From assembly GCA_013306675.1 (NCBI GenBank), contig JABLUY010000005.1, positions 255,934 to 319,933 of the forward strand: a stretch of DNA of 64,000 nt. The letters are read 5' to 3'. The first letter of the stretch is position 1, and the number at the start of each line of letters is the position of its first letter. This document shows positions 26,970 through 37,828 of this stretch, one piece after another. This DNA is from Thraustochytrium sp. TN22. Lineage: Eukaryota; Sar; Bigyra; Thraustochytrida; Thraustochytriidae. The notes beneath the pieces were generated by a model. It did no database searches. It saw only the letters and a list, made by a program, of their open reading frames with translations, and was not told where the DNA came from. Made by a program: the position numbers and the translations under genes.

Positions 26970-27589
26970 ACGTCGGCAACCACCATAAGGAAGTACGGGA
27001 GGCCTCCCTAAGCCCCGGTCCGAACAGGAAGAATCTCATCAAGTCTTATCTCAAATCTCGTCTTGCTTGGTCGCGCTCAACGCGCGTTTGTTGGCCAAGT
27101 TGAATTTGAGCTTTGCTGCAGTTTGCACCGCGTGTGAGGCATCGCGCAAGGATCAGGCCGAGGCACATGAAGCAGTCTCTCGCTCGCGTCTCGCAATGTC
27201 TTGGTATGCTCATGTAACTTAGTTGTGATGCGCCTACGTGCTGCTGCGCGCGGCCTTCAAAACTGCGGCAAACTGCATTCAGCTTGGAACCACCAGGTAC
27301 ATGCTTTCGAGAAGGGGCGACCACGCGCGAGTAGCATTCACTGTCAATGTGCTCTGTGATGGCCTAAATTGCGCGTCGCGCGGCATAGACTGCCCAGCGC
27401 TGAGCTCAACTGGGCGCCGAGGCCGCCGCCCTTTGGCATAGCAGCCTGATTTTCCGTGCGTAGGGCTCGATCGGCCGCAGAAGCCTCGCTTCGCTATACC
27501 GCTCTACGGCGGATGTATCTTTGCAAGCTCTTTTGTGAAAGTAAGATTGTTCGCCTTTTCAGCAGATGGGATTTCTCCCTCTGCCCCAG
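26970..27589. other. Tail-to-tail intergenic region between LRR genes A and C
   Basis: No gene is supported. The segment to about 27345 belongs to the duplicated arm. The rest (27346-27589) is absent from the other arm. Small open frames here have no signal peptide, LRR or conserved motif. Confidence 0.55.
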
Positions 27590-29323
27590 CTACACGGCGC
27601 CTCTGGCGCAAAGGCCTACCGCAAAAAGCGCGCTCATGACGGCCGCAGCCGATGGTGCAAGCGCCACGCTGTCGCTAGGTTTCAGCAGTTCGTCCTCATC
27701 GCCGGTGACGGAGCTTGTAGGCTCTGTTGTTGCAGGCTCCGCTGCAGGCTCCGTCGCCGTTGGAGAGGTCGTAAGGTCTTCGGTGGCCAAGGTCGTGGGT
27801 ACCTCCGTGGGGGACGCAGTAGGCGCTTCCGTAAGTGTCGTGTTTGGAGTCGGCGCCTCCGTCGGATGGTCGGTCGGGGCCAAGGTTGGCTCGGTCGGGG
27901 CATTCGTCGGGCAGGGTGTGTAGCTAGACCAGTCGCGATCTGGGTTCTCCGCGAAGAGGGTGAGCGTGTCCATGTCAGGCTGCTCGCACATGAGATTGAG
28001 GTTGGACGTATGAAGGAACCGCAATGACGAAAGAAGTGTGAAGGTCAGTGGCAGCGACGTAAGTGGGTTGTCGGAGACGTCAAGGTTTGTCAGTGCTGGC
28101 AGAGAGCCCATGCTGCTTGGAAGCGCCTTGAGCTGGTTGGACCTTGCGCTTCTGCGAAAGCGTCGGTAAGCTGAAGAGCGCTGATGAAGTCCTGTCCGCA
28201 ATGCAACGTACAAGTGTACGAGGCTGTTCAGGCTGCCAAACGTGGAGGGAAATGTGACGAGCTGGTTGTTGTCCATCAACCTGTGTGCAAGGAACGAGGA
28301 TGGCTCACATGAGCTCATTCAGTCGGGCATAGATGGTTGTAAGACGCGCCACGTACAGTGAATTGATGCTCGTCGGTAGCCCGTTGAGGCCGTCCGCGAG
28401 CATGGAGTTCTCGCGAATGTCGCTGCAGCGGTGCGGCGCGTTAGATTGCCTGATCGCACCAGAATTTCACTCCGGCGCAGTCTGGGCGACCTGCGCGCCT
28501 GGGTGGTGGTGATTTACGTACAGTTTATGCAGCTCGGTGAGCGCTGATAGTCCAAGAGGCATGTCGGAGAGCTGGTTCGAAAGCAAGGTTCTGAGTTGCG
28601 GAGCCTTCGGTTAGCGCTCGGTGTCCGCGCACTTTCATCCGCTTGCAAGCACATACAGTTTGGAAAGGCTGGCGACACCGAGGAGGTTGCTGGGAAAGGT
28701 GGCGAGGGAGTTCGAGGTGAAGTCACTGCGCGTACATCGGCGGCTCGGCGTGTTAGGAATGTCTCTGGAGACCTACGAGACCACTACGAACCACTCCTCG
28801 AGAAGTGTGAGGGCGCTGATGCTTGCTGGCAGAGCGGCCAAGCCACAGTTGCTCAATGTCCTGGTGACGATTTCAAACGTGGCTATGGCATCAGACAAGA
28901 CTCCGCGTTCGGTCAACATACAGCGCGGTGAGACGTTGAAGACCGCTGATCTCGTCTGGCAAGGTGCTGAGGCCGGTGTGATCGTAGAGCCGCACGGTGT
29001 TGAGTTTTGTCCAGTCTCCCAGCTCCGTTGAGAGTGACGTGAGGCCTAGCGTGCTTCCTCTCCACATCACGCTGGGTTGCGAGCTCGAGTCAGCAACAGA
29101 GTTTCCGAGCCTTGAAAGGGGGCGGGGGCGCCAGCACCTACAGCATAGTCATCCACGTGTAGCTGGAGTAGTCCGCATGACTCGGAAGAGCGTCGCAGTC
29201 ATTGCAGTGTAGCTGGCCCTTGCCATCGCCCATCGCACTGCAATCGCAGGCCGCTTTGGCGAGGGCTGCCAAGCAAGCCACTGTGGCACAGAGAAGCGCC
29301 GAGCGCGCCCCGAGGGGGACCAT
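27590..29323 (-). CDS. LRR surface protein C (8 exons, one LRR per exon)
   Basis: Exons in transcript order: 29323-29142, 29110-28922, 28860-28795, 28725-28657, 28590-28522, 28422-28357, 28280-28212, 28151-27590, giving 424 codons with the stop. All seven introns are phase 2. Exon 1 encodes a signal peptide (MVPLGARSALLCATVACLAA) and the ACDC...CNDCDALP cap. Exons 4, 5 and 7 are each exactly 69 nt and encode one 23-residue LRR; exon 6 (66 nt) gives 22 residues. Exon 3 uses a displaced donor (GTGGTT, 6 nt past the expected place) to keep phase, and is the weakest call. The last exon has two LRRs, an NPDRDWSSYTPCP linker, a PT-rich stalk and a short hydrophobic C-terminus (APSAAAVMSALFAVGL) with almost no cytosolic tail, so GPI anchoring is possible. 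Confidence 0.8.
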
Positions 29324-30176
29324 GCTCGTGCGTGCGCGATCCTTCTCGCGCTGCCCTGGCCGATCTCTTGCGCTGCCTCGCCGCGCTCTTACAATGCCCT
29401 CGCTGCACTCTTGCTCGCTACCTCGCCGTCGAGCAAGACTAGCAACTTGAGATGCACTCGCTCGGGTTGCGGTTCTGCTCGGGTAGCTCCGTGGCCCAGC
29501 CTGCCAGAGAGAGGGGGGGTCATGGTCACGTGGCCCGGCCGCTCTGCCTGGCCGGGCGCCCCGGGCCGACTCGGTCTCCATCACACGCCTCACAGTCAGG
29601 CTGCCTTTTGTCAACTTGGTTTTACTGCGACACAGCGGTGGCGGCGGTGACAGCCTGAGCGCCAAGGCAAGTACGGTACGTACGACTCGGATTGTCCGAT
29701 GCCTACCAGCAACAAAAAATGACGCCATTTCATCGGCGGGCCGCTGGCCCATCTTCGAGTCGGACTCGATCAGCACCCAGCGGTCGATGGCGACTCCAGC
29801 ACATCTGTCCACTGGCAACTTGAAAGTACGGCGGGACCAACTGAGCTGAGCTGAGTCACGGACTCGGAGCCTGAGATGGGAAGGACGGCAGCCTGAGGGC
29901 GAATTGCCGCGCGCCTGATGGACTGGTGGAAGCAACTTGAACGCAGCCGAATGCACACCGTGCCGGTGCAGGTAGCCAGCCTGAGCACTGGTGTTTTAGT
30001 AGGCGGCGCAGGCGGCGCAGGCGGCGCCGCCCGCCGGCGCGGCAGCCGCTTCTCACACCTTCCATGCTCGCTCGTCCAAGCGGGCCGGGGCCAAGCGGAG
30101 CGAGTACGACTCGCAGACTGTAAGTTATCTTAGTGGCAGCGTTTTCGCACGCAGCGCGGCTGATTCTTTCTACGTT
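29324..30176. other. Intergenic region between LRR genes C and D
   Basis: No gene is supported; it should contain the promoter of gene C. It has a CACAGTCAGGCTGCC element near 29590 like one upstream of the ankyrin gene, and GAGTCGGACTCG-type motifs near 29757 and 29855. Confidence 0.5.
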
Positions 30177-33100
30177 TTAGGCGTCTTCGTCGGCCGAAAC
30201 CTGCTTGGCGCTGGCCCCACCCGGGCCTGACTGCGAAGCCGCGAGTGCCTCTTGCTCACTGGGCCGGGGCTGGAAGCGCTGCTGCATGTTGTCCATGGCG
30301 CGGCCCATGGCCCCGCGCGCGGATCCCGCAAGAGAGACAGCATTCGCCTTTGCAGCCGCAGCCCTCGCCTTGGTGGTGTCCCACGCAGCGGAGCTCCTCG
30401 CGGCCAACGCAGCAGCGCGCGTCGGCTGGCCAGAAGCAGGCGGTGCGTCGCCTCCACCACTACGTGCCTTCTGATAGCGGCGCCGGGCAAAGTAGACCAC
30501 GGCACCGAGAGCGGCCAGCGCGAGCAGCGTTCCGATCACCGCGCCGGCCGTGTCGCCTGCCGAGGACGACTCGCCACTGTCTGAATCCGCAGCGGCGGGT
30601 CCGCCGCCTGAGCTCCTGCCCACGCGCACGGTAAAGCTCGTCGCCGACTCCGAGACCGCAATCGTCGGCTCTGCCTTGCCGCTCGCATCGCACGCGGCCG
30701 GCAACGCAAAGCTGATCGCGGCCTGCACCTCAAACGCCACCTCCGAGTCGGTTGCCGTGATGTGCGACGCATCTGTCACGCACGCTGCCAGCTTGGCCGC
30801 CAGCGCGCCGCTGCCAATGTTGAGCGAGTACACCCCGTCGGCCGCGGTGCTCTCGGCCAGGGTTTCGTCGCAAACGTCGCCGAGCTGTAGCGCGAGCGAG
30901 GCCGGGAATGCGCAGCCCTCACTCGCAAAGATGCTCTTGGTGAGCTCCACGTTGACCACGAGCGCACCGTGGGTCTCGGTCTGCTCGCCAGAAAAGTCCG
31001 CGACGGCAAAGTTGGGCTGGGCCAGGTCGGCCCGCGTCGTGATGTGGCCGGCTTTGACCGCGACGCTGACCGTGCCGCTGCTGGACATGAGTCTGTTGAG
31101 CATGTACAGCAGCACGAAATCGTCGGGGTTCTCGAACTCGGCCGCATTTGCAAAAGTGCCGTTCCAGTTGACAACGCAGCCCACCTCGGGATCCGTTTCG
31201 AGCTCCACCGTGTAGTTCGTACCCGAAGCCATCGAGTAGAGCACCGCCTTGCTCATGGAACAGTTCAGGTCCTCTGGCACCGTGTAATCCGAAGTGAGTG
31301 ATTTGGCCACCGGCAGCGGAGCCACGAGCGGGGTGATGATCTTGTGCGTGAGCGTATTGATGTCCTCGGACAGGATGAGGTCGAAGAGGTCTCCATCATG
31401 ATCGGGACCGCGCTTGACGCCTGTGCCAAGCGCTTCGTAGGTGAAAGCTGACGAGTCGAGGACCGTGCCGTCCGGCTCGCAGCAGTTATCCACGGCGCAC
31501 ACAGAGCAAAAGGTTGCCGAGACGAAGCCGGTAGGCGCCGTCGTGGGCAAGTCGGTCGGGTAGGCGGTGGGCTCCTCCGTGGGATAGGCAGTCGGGTATG
31601 CCGTGGGATCCTCCGTGGGATATGCGGTCGGATCGGCAGTCGGATCGGCAGTCGGAACGGGAGTCGGGCTGGGAGTAAAGCTGGCCCAGTCACGGTTCGG
31701 CTGATCCACGATGAGCCCGAGCGAGTCCATGTTGGGCTGAGGCCCGTCTAGATTGAGGTTACTCGTGACCAGGAACTTGAGAGCGGTTAAATGCGTGAAG
31801 GTCATCGGTAGGGAGGTGAGTTCACCGTTGCTGGACACGTCGAGGATGCTTAATCTCGGTAGGTAACCCATCGCACTCGGAAGTGCGGTCAAACTGTCGG
31901 ACACCATGGAACTGCGTACGAAGGTCAGACAGAGCGCGGACCTCTCGCCACGACAAAAGAACATACAGGGCGCCGAGCTTCGTGAGGCTCGTGATGTTTG
32001 ACGGGATCGCGGTAAGCTGGTTGGAGTTGAGGTAACTGTTCACGATGTGGCCCATACGTGAGTGCTCCAAGTGATTTATAGCCACTTCTTCAATCAGTCA
32101 GAGGCTACCACGTACAGAGTTACGAGGCTCTTCAGATCTGTGATCACGTCCGGAAAGGAAAGAAACGAGTTCTTGACAAGATTCCTGCAGGAGTTCGATA
32201 ATGTCAGGTCACGGTGCTGACGCGGGTAAACGAAAGAAGGCGGGTGGATGGGTCACTTACAGATACGTGAGTGCCGTGAGATCGGAAAGTTCGACGGGCA
32301 AAGTAGAAAGCAGGTTCGAGCTCAGCGTCCTGTGCGTGCGATCGCATTTGTGTGAGGCGGATCTGCATGCCTATGGACGGAACGAACAACAGTTCTCGCG
32401 TCAAACGTACATGCTCTTAAGATTCCGCACGTCAGAGAGCCAGGTTGGGACGCTGGTGAGTAGGTTGTTGTTCAGATCGCTGTGACTCTTTGCGAATGAG
32501 TATTGCTGTGTACGTGCAGAAGGCGTGGCCGGGGCCGGCTGGGCGTCGTACCCGGCCCAGCCGGGCCAAATACGACCCGACTCACATTGTCTCGAGAGTG
32601 GATATCGTGGAGAGAGATGTGGGCATCTCCGACGCGCCGATACTTTGCGCGGAGCTGCGGATCGCCGGGCCGGTGCCGTGAGCTATGTTTCAGCTGGCCA
32701 TGCATGCGCAGAAGTTCACGTACAGCAGCGTCAGACGAGTCAATGCCGAGAAGTCGGCAGGCAGGGTGGAAAACTGGTTGGAGTTCAGTTTCCTGCGCGG
32801 TTGTACCACGTGTCAGCCTTGAGCATTCCCGGCTCATTTGTGGACATGCAGCACTTCACCTACAGGTTGAGGAGCTTTGTGAGACTAAGAAGGCCGCTTG
32901 GGAAGGTCACGAAAGAGTTCGAGCTCATGTCGCTGCGCGCGGAGAAGAGACTCGCTTCGTCAGCCATCGCTGGGTGAGCGAGGTATTGCGCCCAGCGCCG
33001 AGTTCTTACACGGTGTGCAACATGGAATGCAGGGACGAAACTCCGGTCGGAAGGGTGCTCACCTTGTTTTGGGCCATGGACCTGGGCAAGCGAAGGAGTG

Positions 33101-33701
33101 AGTAACTTTCTCCGGTTGCATCGCGGGTGCGGGGGGAGTGGGCCGGGGTGAGAGAGCACGCGGGGTGCTGGCCCGGTCCTACCTAACTTACAGCGTCATG
33201 AGAGCCGACAAGCCGCTGATACCCTCCGGAAGGGCGGTCAGGCCAAGGTTGGTGAGGTACCTAGCGTAGTTGCACCACGTGAGCCATGCTGGCAACGCGA
33301 CCCTCAATTTCTTCCCGACTCACAGAAAAGAGAGCATAGACAGGCTGCTGATCTCGTTCGGCAAGGACGCGAGGTTGGTATGGTCGAGAATGGACAGGTA
33401 GTGGAGGTTCGACCAGGCCGAGATGGACGTCGGGACCGACACCAAACCAGTCGACACGCCCTTTCTGATGGCGCTGTGGACCAGTCATCGGTCAGCATCT
33501 ATTCACCTCCCAAGCAACGCCAGAGTACACAACCTACAGCGTCTCGATGACGGAGTGCGTGGCGGCCTCGTACGTTGGGAAGGTGTCGCAGTCGATGCAG
33601 TTGAGCATTGTAGTTGAGAGAATCGAGCACGAGCAGGTCGCCGCTGCGCCCATGGCCACCAAACCAGCGACCAACACCCAAAAGAGCGCCGTCGTGTGCA
33701 T
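30177..33701 (-). CDS. LRR receptor-like protein D with large Cys ectodomain, TM and long cytosolic tail (11 exons)
   Basis: Exons: 33701-33538, 33473-33324, 33260-33192, 33081-33010, 32932-32864, 32792-32724, 32479-32411, 32329-32261, 32184-32116, 32035-31967, 31911-30177; 868 codons including stop, all ten introns phase 2. Exon 1 gives a signal peptide (MHTTALFWVLVAGLVAMGAA) and CSC...CIDCDTFP cap. Exons 3 and 5-10 are each 69 nt, one 23-residue LRR apiece; exon 4 is 72 nt because its donor has shifted 3 nt. The last exon ends the LRRs, then has a DQPNRDWASF linker, a short PTAYPTEEPTAYP stalk, a ~300-residue Cys-containing ectodomain not seen in A-C, TM (VIGTLLALAALGAVVYF) and a ~90-residue Ala/Arg/Gln-rich tail. 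Probably a plasma-membrane receptor. Confidence 0.85.
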
Positions 33702-34857
33702 CGTGAACGCGCAACCCGGGGCCTCCCTCGCACTGCGGCTCCTCTGCAGTGAGATGATGCGGCTTTGCCTGGCCAGGCCGGGCCCGGCCGCACAGTAGTA
33801 TGACTCGGCCCCGCCATTCTGGCAGGCGTTGCGCCTACTGGGCGCACACGTAGTCAGGGCCCCATGGTCAACACCCCCTCTCGGAGTCGACCTGCTGGCT
33901 GACTGCCAGTGGGCCCGGGCCAGGACCCTCAAAGTCAAGTCTACTGTCACTCGGGTCCCCCCTGAGCAAACACGCGGGCTGTGGTGTGCGTTCGCCTCTC
34001 CAGCATGCTGATGCTGTGAAGCAATAACGTTATTCAAAGACGTCAAGCTCCCGCACACTCTCTCCACGACACCACCATCGTGCGCCTACGGTCTTGCTCA
34101 TCTGGCTGTTTCAAGTGGGTCACTTCCCCCCACCAAATTTGCTGAGGTAAACAAGGGGACCACACTGTCTTGTTTTTGTCCTGGCTGCTCCGCGTTTGAC
34201 AAATCGGACTCGGACTCGGACTCGGAGTCACCGAGTGTCTGGCTCCACAGAGTCCGAGTCGGCCCGGCGCGGCTCGGCGCGGCGCCTTCAAACTCGGTGG
34301 GACGGTGTCAAACGCCAGCTGTCGTCTCGTTGACGAGATGTTTGTTCTTGGCGGTCGCTGGCGGTCGGTCTGAGGGCTCTCGAGCTTGGCCATCCGCCAC
34401 CGATGTTGCACCAGGTAGTACCAGGGTACCCTTCCAACAACACCTGACACTCAGGAGGTCCTGCTGCTTGTTCCGAGAGCGATTTCGGGACCGAGATGCT
34501 TGACCCAGCAGCATGGCACGGCCCGGCCCGGCTTTGCCAAGTCTTGACTGCCCCTGTCATGACGCTGTCCGACTGCCGCCACATCATCTCAAAGCAGACG
34601 TAGCAAGGGAACCAAGTCGTGAGCAAGTGTGTGAGCACGCCAGGCAAAGTACTGCGGCTGTCTTCGGCTGCCTTGCATAGCCTTCGGAAAGTTGACGACC
34701 CTTACTTACACAGGCACGTCCGAGTGCGTAAGTAAAGCTACTAGTAACTTAGGTAAAACGTGCGAGCGCACTCATCCCCGTACCCCCTCTCTATCCCTTA
34801 CTTCCGTGATCGTTGCTCGCTTGCTTGCTGGCCTGCTTGCTCCCTCGCGGCAAGGCG
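33702..34857. other. Intergenic region upstream of LRR gene D
   Basis: No gene is supported. It holds the triple TCGGACTCGGACTCGGACTC repeat near 34204 and several short palindromic GC stretches. It should include the promoter of gene D and, at its right edge, the 3' flank of the gene ending at 34858. Confidence 0.5.
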
Positions 34858-36132
34858 TCACTTGCCGTCTGGGATGGCCTCGATCTCGATTTCATCGTCC
34901 TCGTCGCCTTCAACGCCGTCCAGCCACTCGTAGAGAAGATACATGTTGTTCTCCTCGGCAATGTGCTCGAGTCCCGAGAGGATGGTGTATACGTTGAGCA
35001 TGCCATCCTCCTTCCAGCCGTCGTAGAGGTCCATGAGCTCCTGCTTGTGGAAAGAAATCTTGGCGAGCTCGATCTGCATCTCGTAGTAGTCGACGATGGA
35101 GTTGTGCTTGGAGGGGTCGAACTTCTCCACGTTCGGCGCGTGCATGGAGATCTTCTGGCCAACGCGAGTGCGGATCTGGTTCAGGTCGACCTCCTTCTCT
35201 TCATCCGCGAGCGTCCCGGAAATACTCTGCATGTCGGTCTCCCAATCCTCGATGACGTCAAGCTTGAGCAGCGGGTAGTCGTGCGCCTTGAGCTTGGCAA
35301 AGAACTTCTCCACGGACTCGCGGATCTCCTTCTCGTCCTCGTCCACGTCCTCGCCCTCATCGTTCTCGTCGAGAACACCGTACTGGTCGTAGTCGTGGGC
35401 CTTCCTGTTGGACTCCTTGGCGTCGTCCTTGGAGACGTCGACGCCAAAGAGGTTCTGCATCTTCTCCCGGAAGCGGTCCTCCTCCTTGCGATCGAGCTCG
35501 ACATCGCTCACTATAGCGTGCGCCACTCGCTTGAGGCTGTGCTTGGCGTTGTCGGCCACGCGCTGGAAGTGATGCAAGAAGTTGTCAAAGGACCCGTCCA
35601 GGTTCTTGCGCAGCTCGTCCGTTGACTTTTCGACAGTGGAGACCACGTCGTCGTCCACGCCGGCATTCCTCAGCGTCTTGAGCACCGACGTGGAGTAGTC
35701 GCCCAGGGCGTACTCGGCGATGGACCGGAACTCCTCGAATCTGCTCGTCTCGTGGATCTCCGTCTCTAGCGCCTTTTGCAACTCCAGGTGCGCCTTCATT
35801 AGCCTCACCTGCGCCTGGTGTTCCAGCTCGTGGTGCACGCGCTCGGCCTTCATTGCCTCGCGCCGCGACACGCGCACCTGGAGCACCGTGTTGAAGAGCA
35901 CCAGCAGGCCCACGCCGAAGATGGCCAGAATCAGCAGCAGCGTCTTCATCGCCCAGTTCTGCCTGACGATGTACGCGCGCTCCTTGTCGCCCGACCCAGC
36001 CTTGGTGCTCTTGATGCCGGCCATCGTCATGCCCTTGTCGAACGCCGACTGCAGCTTCACGGCCGTCGGCGGCCCGCCGCCCAGCCCGCCGGCCCCGCCG
36101 CCGCCTCGCTGCTTCGTGTGCGTCGGCAGCAT
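34858..36132 (-). CDS. Single-pass membrane protein with long acidic helical C-terminal region
   Basis: From the ATG at 36132 the protein has 424 residues; the frame extends upstream only through low-complexity, Arg/Ala-rich sequence. There is a Gly-rich N-terminus, a basic stretch (KERAYIVRQNWAMK), then one TM helix (TLLLILAIFGVGLLVLFNTVL, about residues 65-85). This suggests a type II anchor. The rest is charged and mainly helical, with acidic patches (DENDEGEDVDEDEKE), a conserved-looking block FDPSKHNSIVDYYEMQIELA and an acidic end (DGVEGDEDDEIEIEA). I do not recognise the family. It faces away from the tRNA methyltransferase gene. Confidence 0.75.
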   Translation of the reverse strand: MLPTHTKQRGGGGAGGLGGGPPTAVKLQSAFDKGMTMAGIKSTKAGSGDKERAYIVRQNWAMKTLLLILAIFGVGLLVLFNTVLQVRVSRREAMKAERVHHELEHQAQVRLMKAHLELQKALETEIHETSRFEEFRSIAEYALGDYSTSVLKTLRNAGVDDDVVSTVEKSTDELRKNLDGSFDNFLHHFQRVADNAKHSLKRVAHAIVSDVELDRKEEDRFREKMQNLFGVDVSKDDAKESNRKAHDYDQYGVLDENDEGEDVDEDEKEIRESVEKFFAKLKAHDYPLLKLDVIEDWETDMQSISGTLADEEKEVDLNQIRTRVGQKISMHAPNVEKFDPSKHNSIVDYYEMQIELAKISFHKQELMDLYDGWKEDGMLNVYTILSGLEHIAEENNMYLLYEWLDGVEGDEDDEIEIEAIPDGK

Positions 36133-36737
36133 CCTGCCGCGCCGCCTCCCGCCGCCTCGCCGCGCGCCGTGCCGTGCCCGCCGCCGCCGCCGCCGCCGCG
36201 CGCAGCCCACCGCAGCCCAAGCCAGCCCACCGCAGCCCACCGCAGCCCAGCGCCGCGGGCCGCCGCCGCCGCGCGCGCGGAGGCTCGCCGCGCCCCCTCG
36301 CCGCCGCGCGACCTCGGCGGCCGCCTCCGCGTCCGGCTCCGCCGCGCCCAACCCGCTCTGCGCGATCGTCACCATCCTCCTCCTCTCCAACGTGTCGCGG
36401 TGGGACCCAGCCGGATTCCGGGACCGCCGCCGCCCGCCGCCGCGGCAGGCCAGGCAGGCAGGCAGGCCGGGAGCGTGGGTGTGCGCCGGGGTGTGCGTGC
36501 GGACCCCGGGCGCGGCCCCGCCTGGCCTGAGTGGCCCCGCGGCGGCGCCTCGCACCGCCATGGGCACAGGCAGGTAGGTGGTGGAGGCCGCCGCCGCCGC
36601 CGCCGCCAGCGCGCAGGGAGAAGCGCGCGAGCCGCCACGCGGAGCCGCAGCGCAGGTCGCGGCCGGCGGAGCGCAGCAGCCGCGGGTCGGCGCGGGCAAG
36701 GCCGGCACCGCGGCGCGGGCGGGCTCCGGGCTCGAGC
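36133..36737. promoter_or_regulatory. Shared divergent promoter region
   Basis: 605 bp separate the divergent starts of the membrane protein (36132, minus) and the tRNA methyltransferase (36738, plus). The region is very GC-rich with GCC runs and a GGCAGGCA array near 36448-36463. No TATA box is visible. Confidence 0.4.
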
Positions 36738-37754
36738 ATGGAGGGCGAGGGCGCCGCGCGCGGCTCGAAGCGGGAGCGCGAGGGCGAGCTGGACAAGGTG
36801 CGCTGGCCGCTGTGGTACCACGCGCGGCGCCGCACGGTGTCCAAGCGGCAGAAGGCGACGCTGCGCGACGTCTGGCCGGCGATCGGGAAGGAGCTGCGCA
36901 GCGTCGCCTTCGGCGAGCCCATCGACCTGGACGCCTGGTTTGAGGCCGACCTGGACGCGTGGCTCGAGGCCGGCAAGCAGCAGACCAGCAGCTGTAGTCA
37001 GGAGAACAAGGAGGACAGGGATGAGAAGCTCGCTTTGAGCAGTGGAGAGGAGGAGGCGGCGGGGCCGCCGCGCACCGTGCTGGACGTCGGCTTCGGCACG
37101 GGCGACTCCATCTTGGAGCTGGCGGCCCGGCACCCGCGGGACCGCTTCCTGGGCCTGGAAATCTACCGCGCTGGCCACGCGCTCGTGGCGGAGGCCTGCG
37201 TCGAGCGCCGCCTGCGTAACATCCGGCTCTTCGGCGGCGAGGCGACCAAGTTTCTGCAGCGGAACTGCTCGGACGCGAGCTTTGACACTGTGCAGGTTTT
37301 CTTTCCGGACCCCTTTAGCAACAGCGACCTCGACATGAACTGCCGGCTGCTGAGCGCCGGCTTCTTGGAGATGCTCGCGCCCAAGCTGCGGGCCGGCGGC
37401 GTGCTGCACGTGGCCACTGACGTCGGCCGCTACATGCTGGACGTCGTAAACCACCTCACCACGGGCCGCAACACCTCCTTGTGGCGCGTTCGCAGCCTTG
37501 GCAAGAGTGCTGGACCTGCGGACCGCCTGGCGGATGCCCAGGAAGTTCGGGACGAGGTGGAAACAGAGCGCGAGCTTGAGGCGCGGGCGAAGGAGCTCGG
37601 CGTGCCACTCGGCGCGCGCCCAGAGGCGCGGCCGCGCACCAAGTTCGAGGAGAAGGCCGTCGTGGAGGGCCGGTTTGTGTGGGACCTCGAGGTGGACGTG
37701 CTCGCAGCGAGCGCGACAGCCGCAGAGGCACCGTCTCCCTCTCTAGCTAGCTAG
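36738..37754 (+). CDS. tRNA (guanine-N7)-methyltransferase, TrmB/METTL1-like, divergent
   Basis: TrmB-family enzymes methylate G46 of tRNA using S-adenosylmethionine. From the ATG at 36738 the protein has 338 residues. The SAM-binding motif VLDVGFGTGDSILELAARHP sits at about 114-133 and continues into FLGLEIYRAGHAL, both diagnostic for TrmB. A second signature follows near 187 (VQVFFPDPF) and a TD motif (LHVATDVGRYM). The canonical PDPW-x-K-x-RHxKRR segment reads PDPFSNSDLDMNCRL here, so the basic tRNA-contacting residues are missing. The N-terminus carries an extra acidic loop (about 80-110). Start choice: the upstream frame to 36531 has only non-ATG starts. The 3' end runs into a TAGC microsatellite that supplies the stop. 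Confidence 0.85.
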   Translation: MEGEGAARGSKREREGELDKVRWPLWYHARRRTVSKRQKATLRDVWPAIGKELRSVAFGEPIDLDAWFEADLDAWLEAGKQQTSSCSQENKEDRDEKLALSSGEEEAAGPPRTVLDVGFGTGDSILELAARHPRDRFLGLEIYRAGHALVAEACVERRLRNIRLFGGEATKFLQRNCSDASFDTVQVFFPDPFSNSDLDMNCRLLSAGFLEMLAPKLRAGGVLHVATDVGRYMLDVVNHLTTGRNTSLWRVRSLGKSAGPADRLADAQEVRDEVETERELEARAKELGVPLGARPEARPRTKFEEKAVVEGRFVWDLEVDVLAASATAAEAPSPSLAS

Positions 37755-37766
37755 CTAGCTAGCTAC
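37743..37766. repeat. (TAGC)n microsatellite at the 3' end of the TrmB-like gene
   Basis: About five CTAG units span the end of the reading frame; the stop codon TAG itself lies in the repeat. Length changes here would alter the last residues of the protein. A GA-rich run follows. Confidence 0.85.
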
Positions 37767-37828
37767 TAGAGCGAGAGCGAGAGAGAGAGAGAGTGGTCGC
37801 GAGAGGAAACGAGCGAGAAGGGAGGCCC

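Larger units (their letters stand above)
24310..27345 (+). repeat. Left arm of ~3-kb inverted segmental duplication
   Basis: This segment matches the reverse complement of about 42130-45200. Matching landmarks include CGCTCAAGTCCGGACT near 24356 and its complement near 45130, the whole of LRR gene A against gene B with introns at the same places, and the downstream flank at 27050-27335 against 42145-42430. Divergence is moderate, with indels and substitutions, so the copy is not recent. Confidence 0.85.

Noticed and set aside
34813-35625. Plus-strand Leu/Val/His-rich frame resembling a membrane protein
   Set aside because: Antisense of the acidic helical region of the 34858-36132 gene, where GAG/GAC codons read as CTC/GTC.
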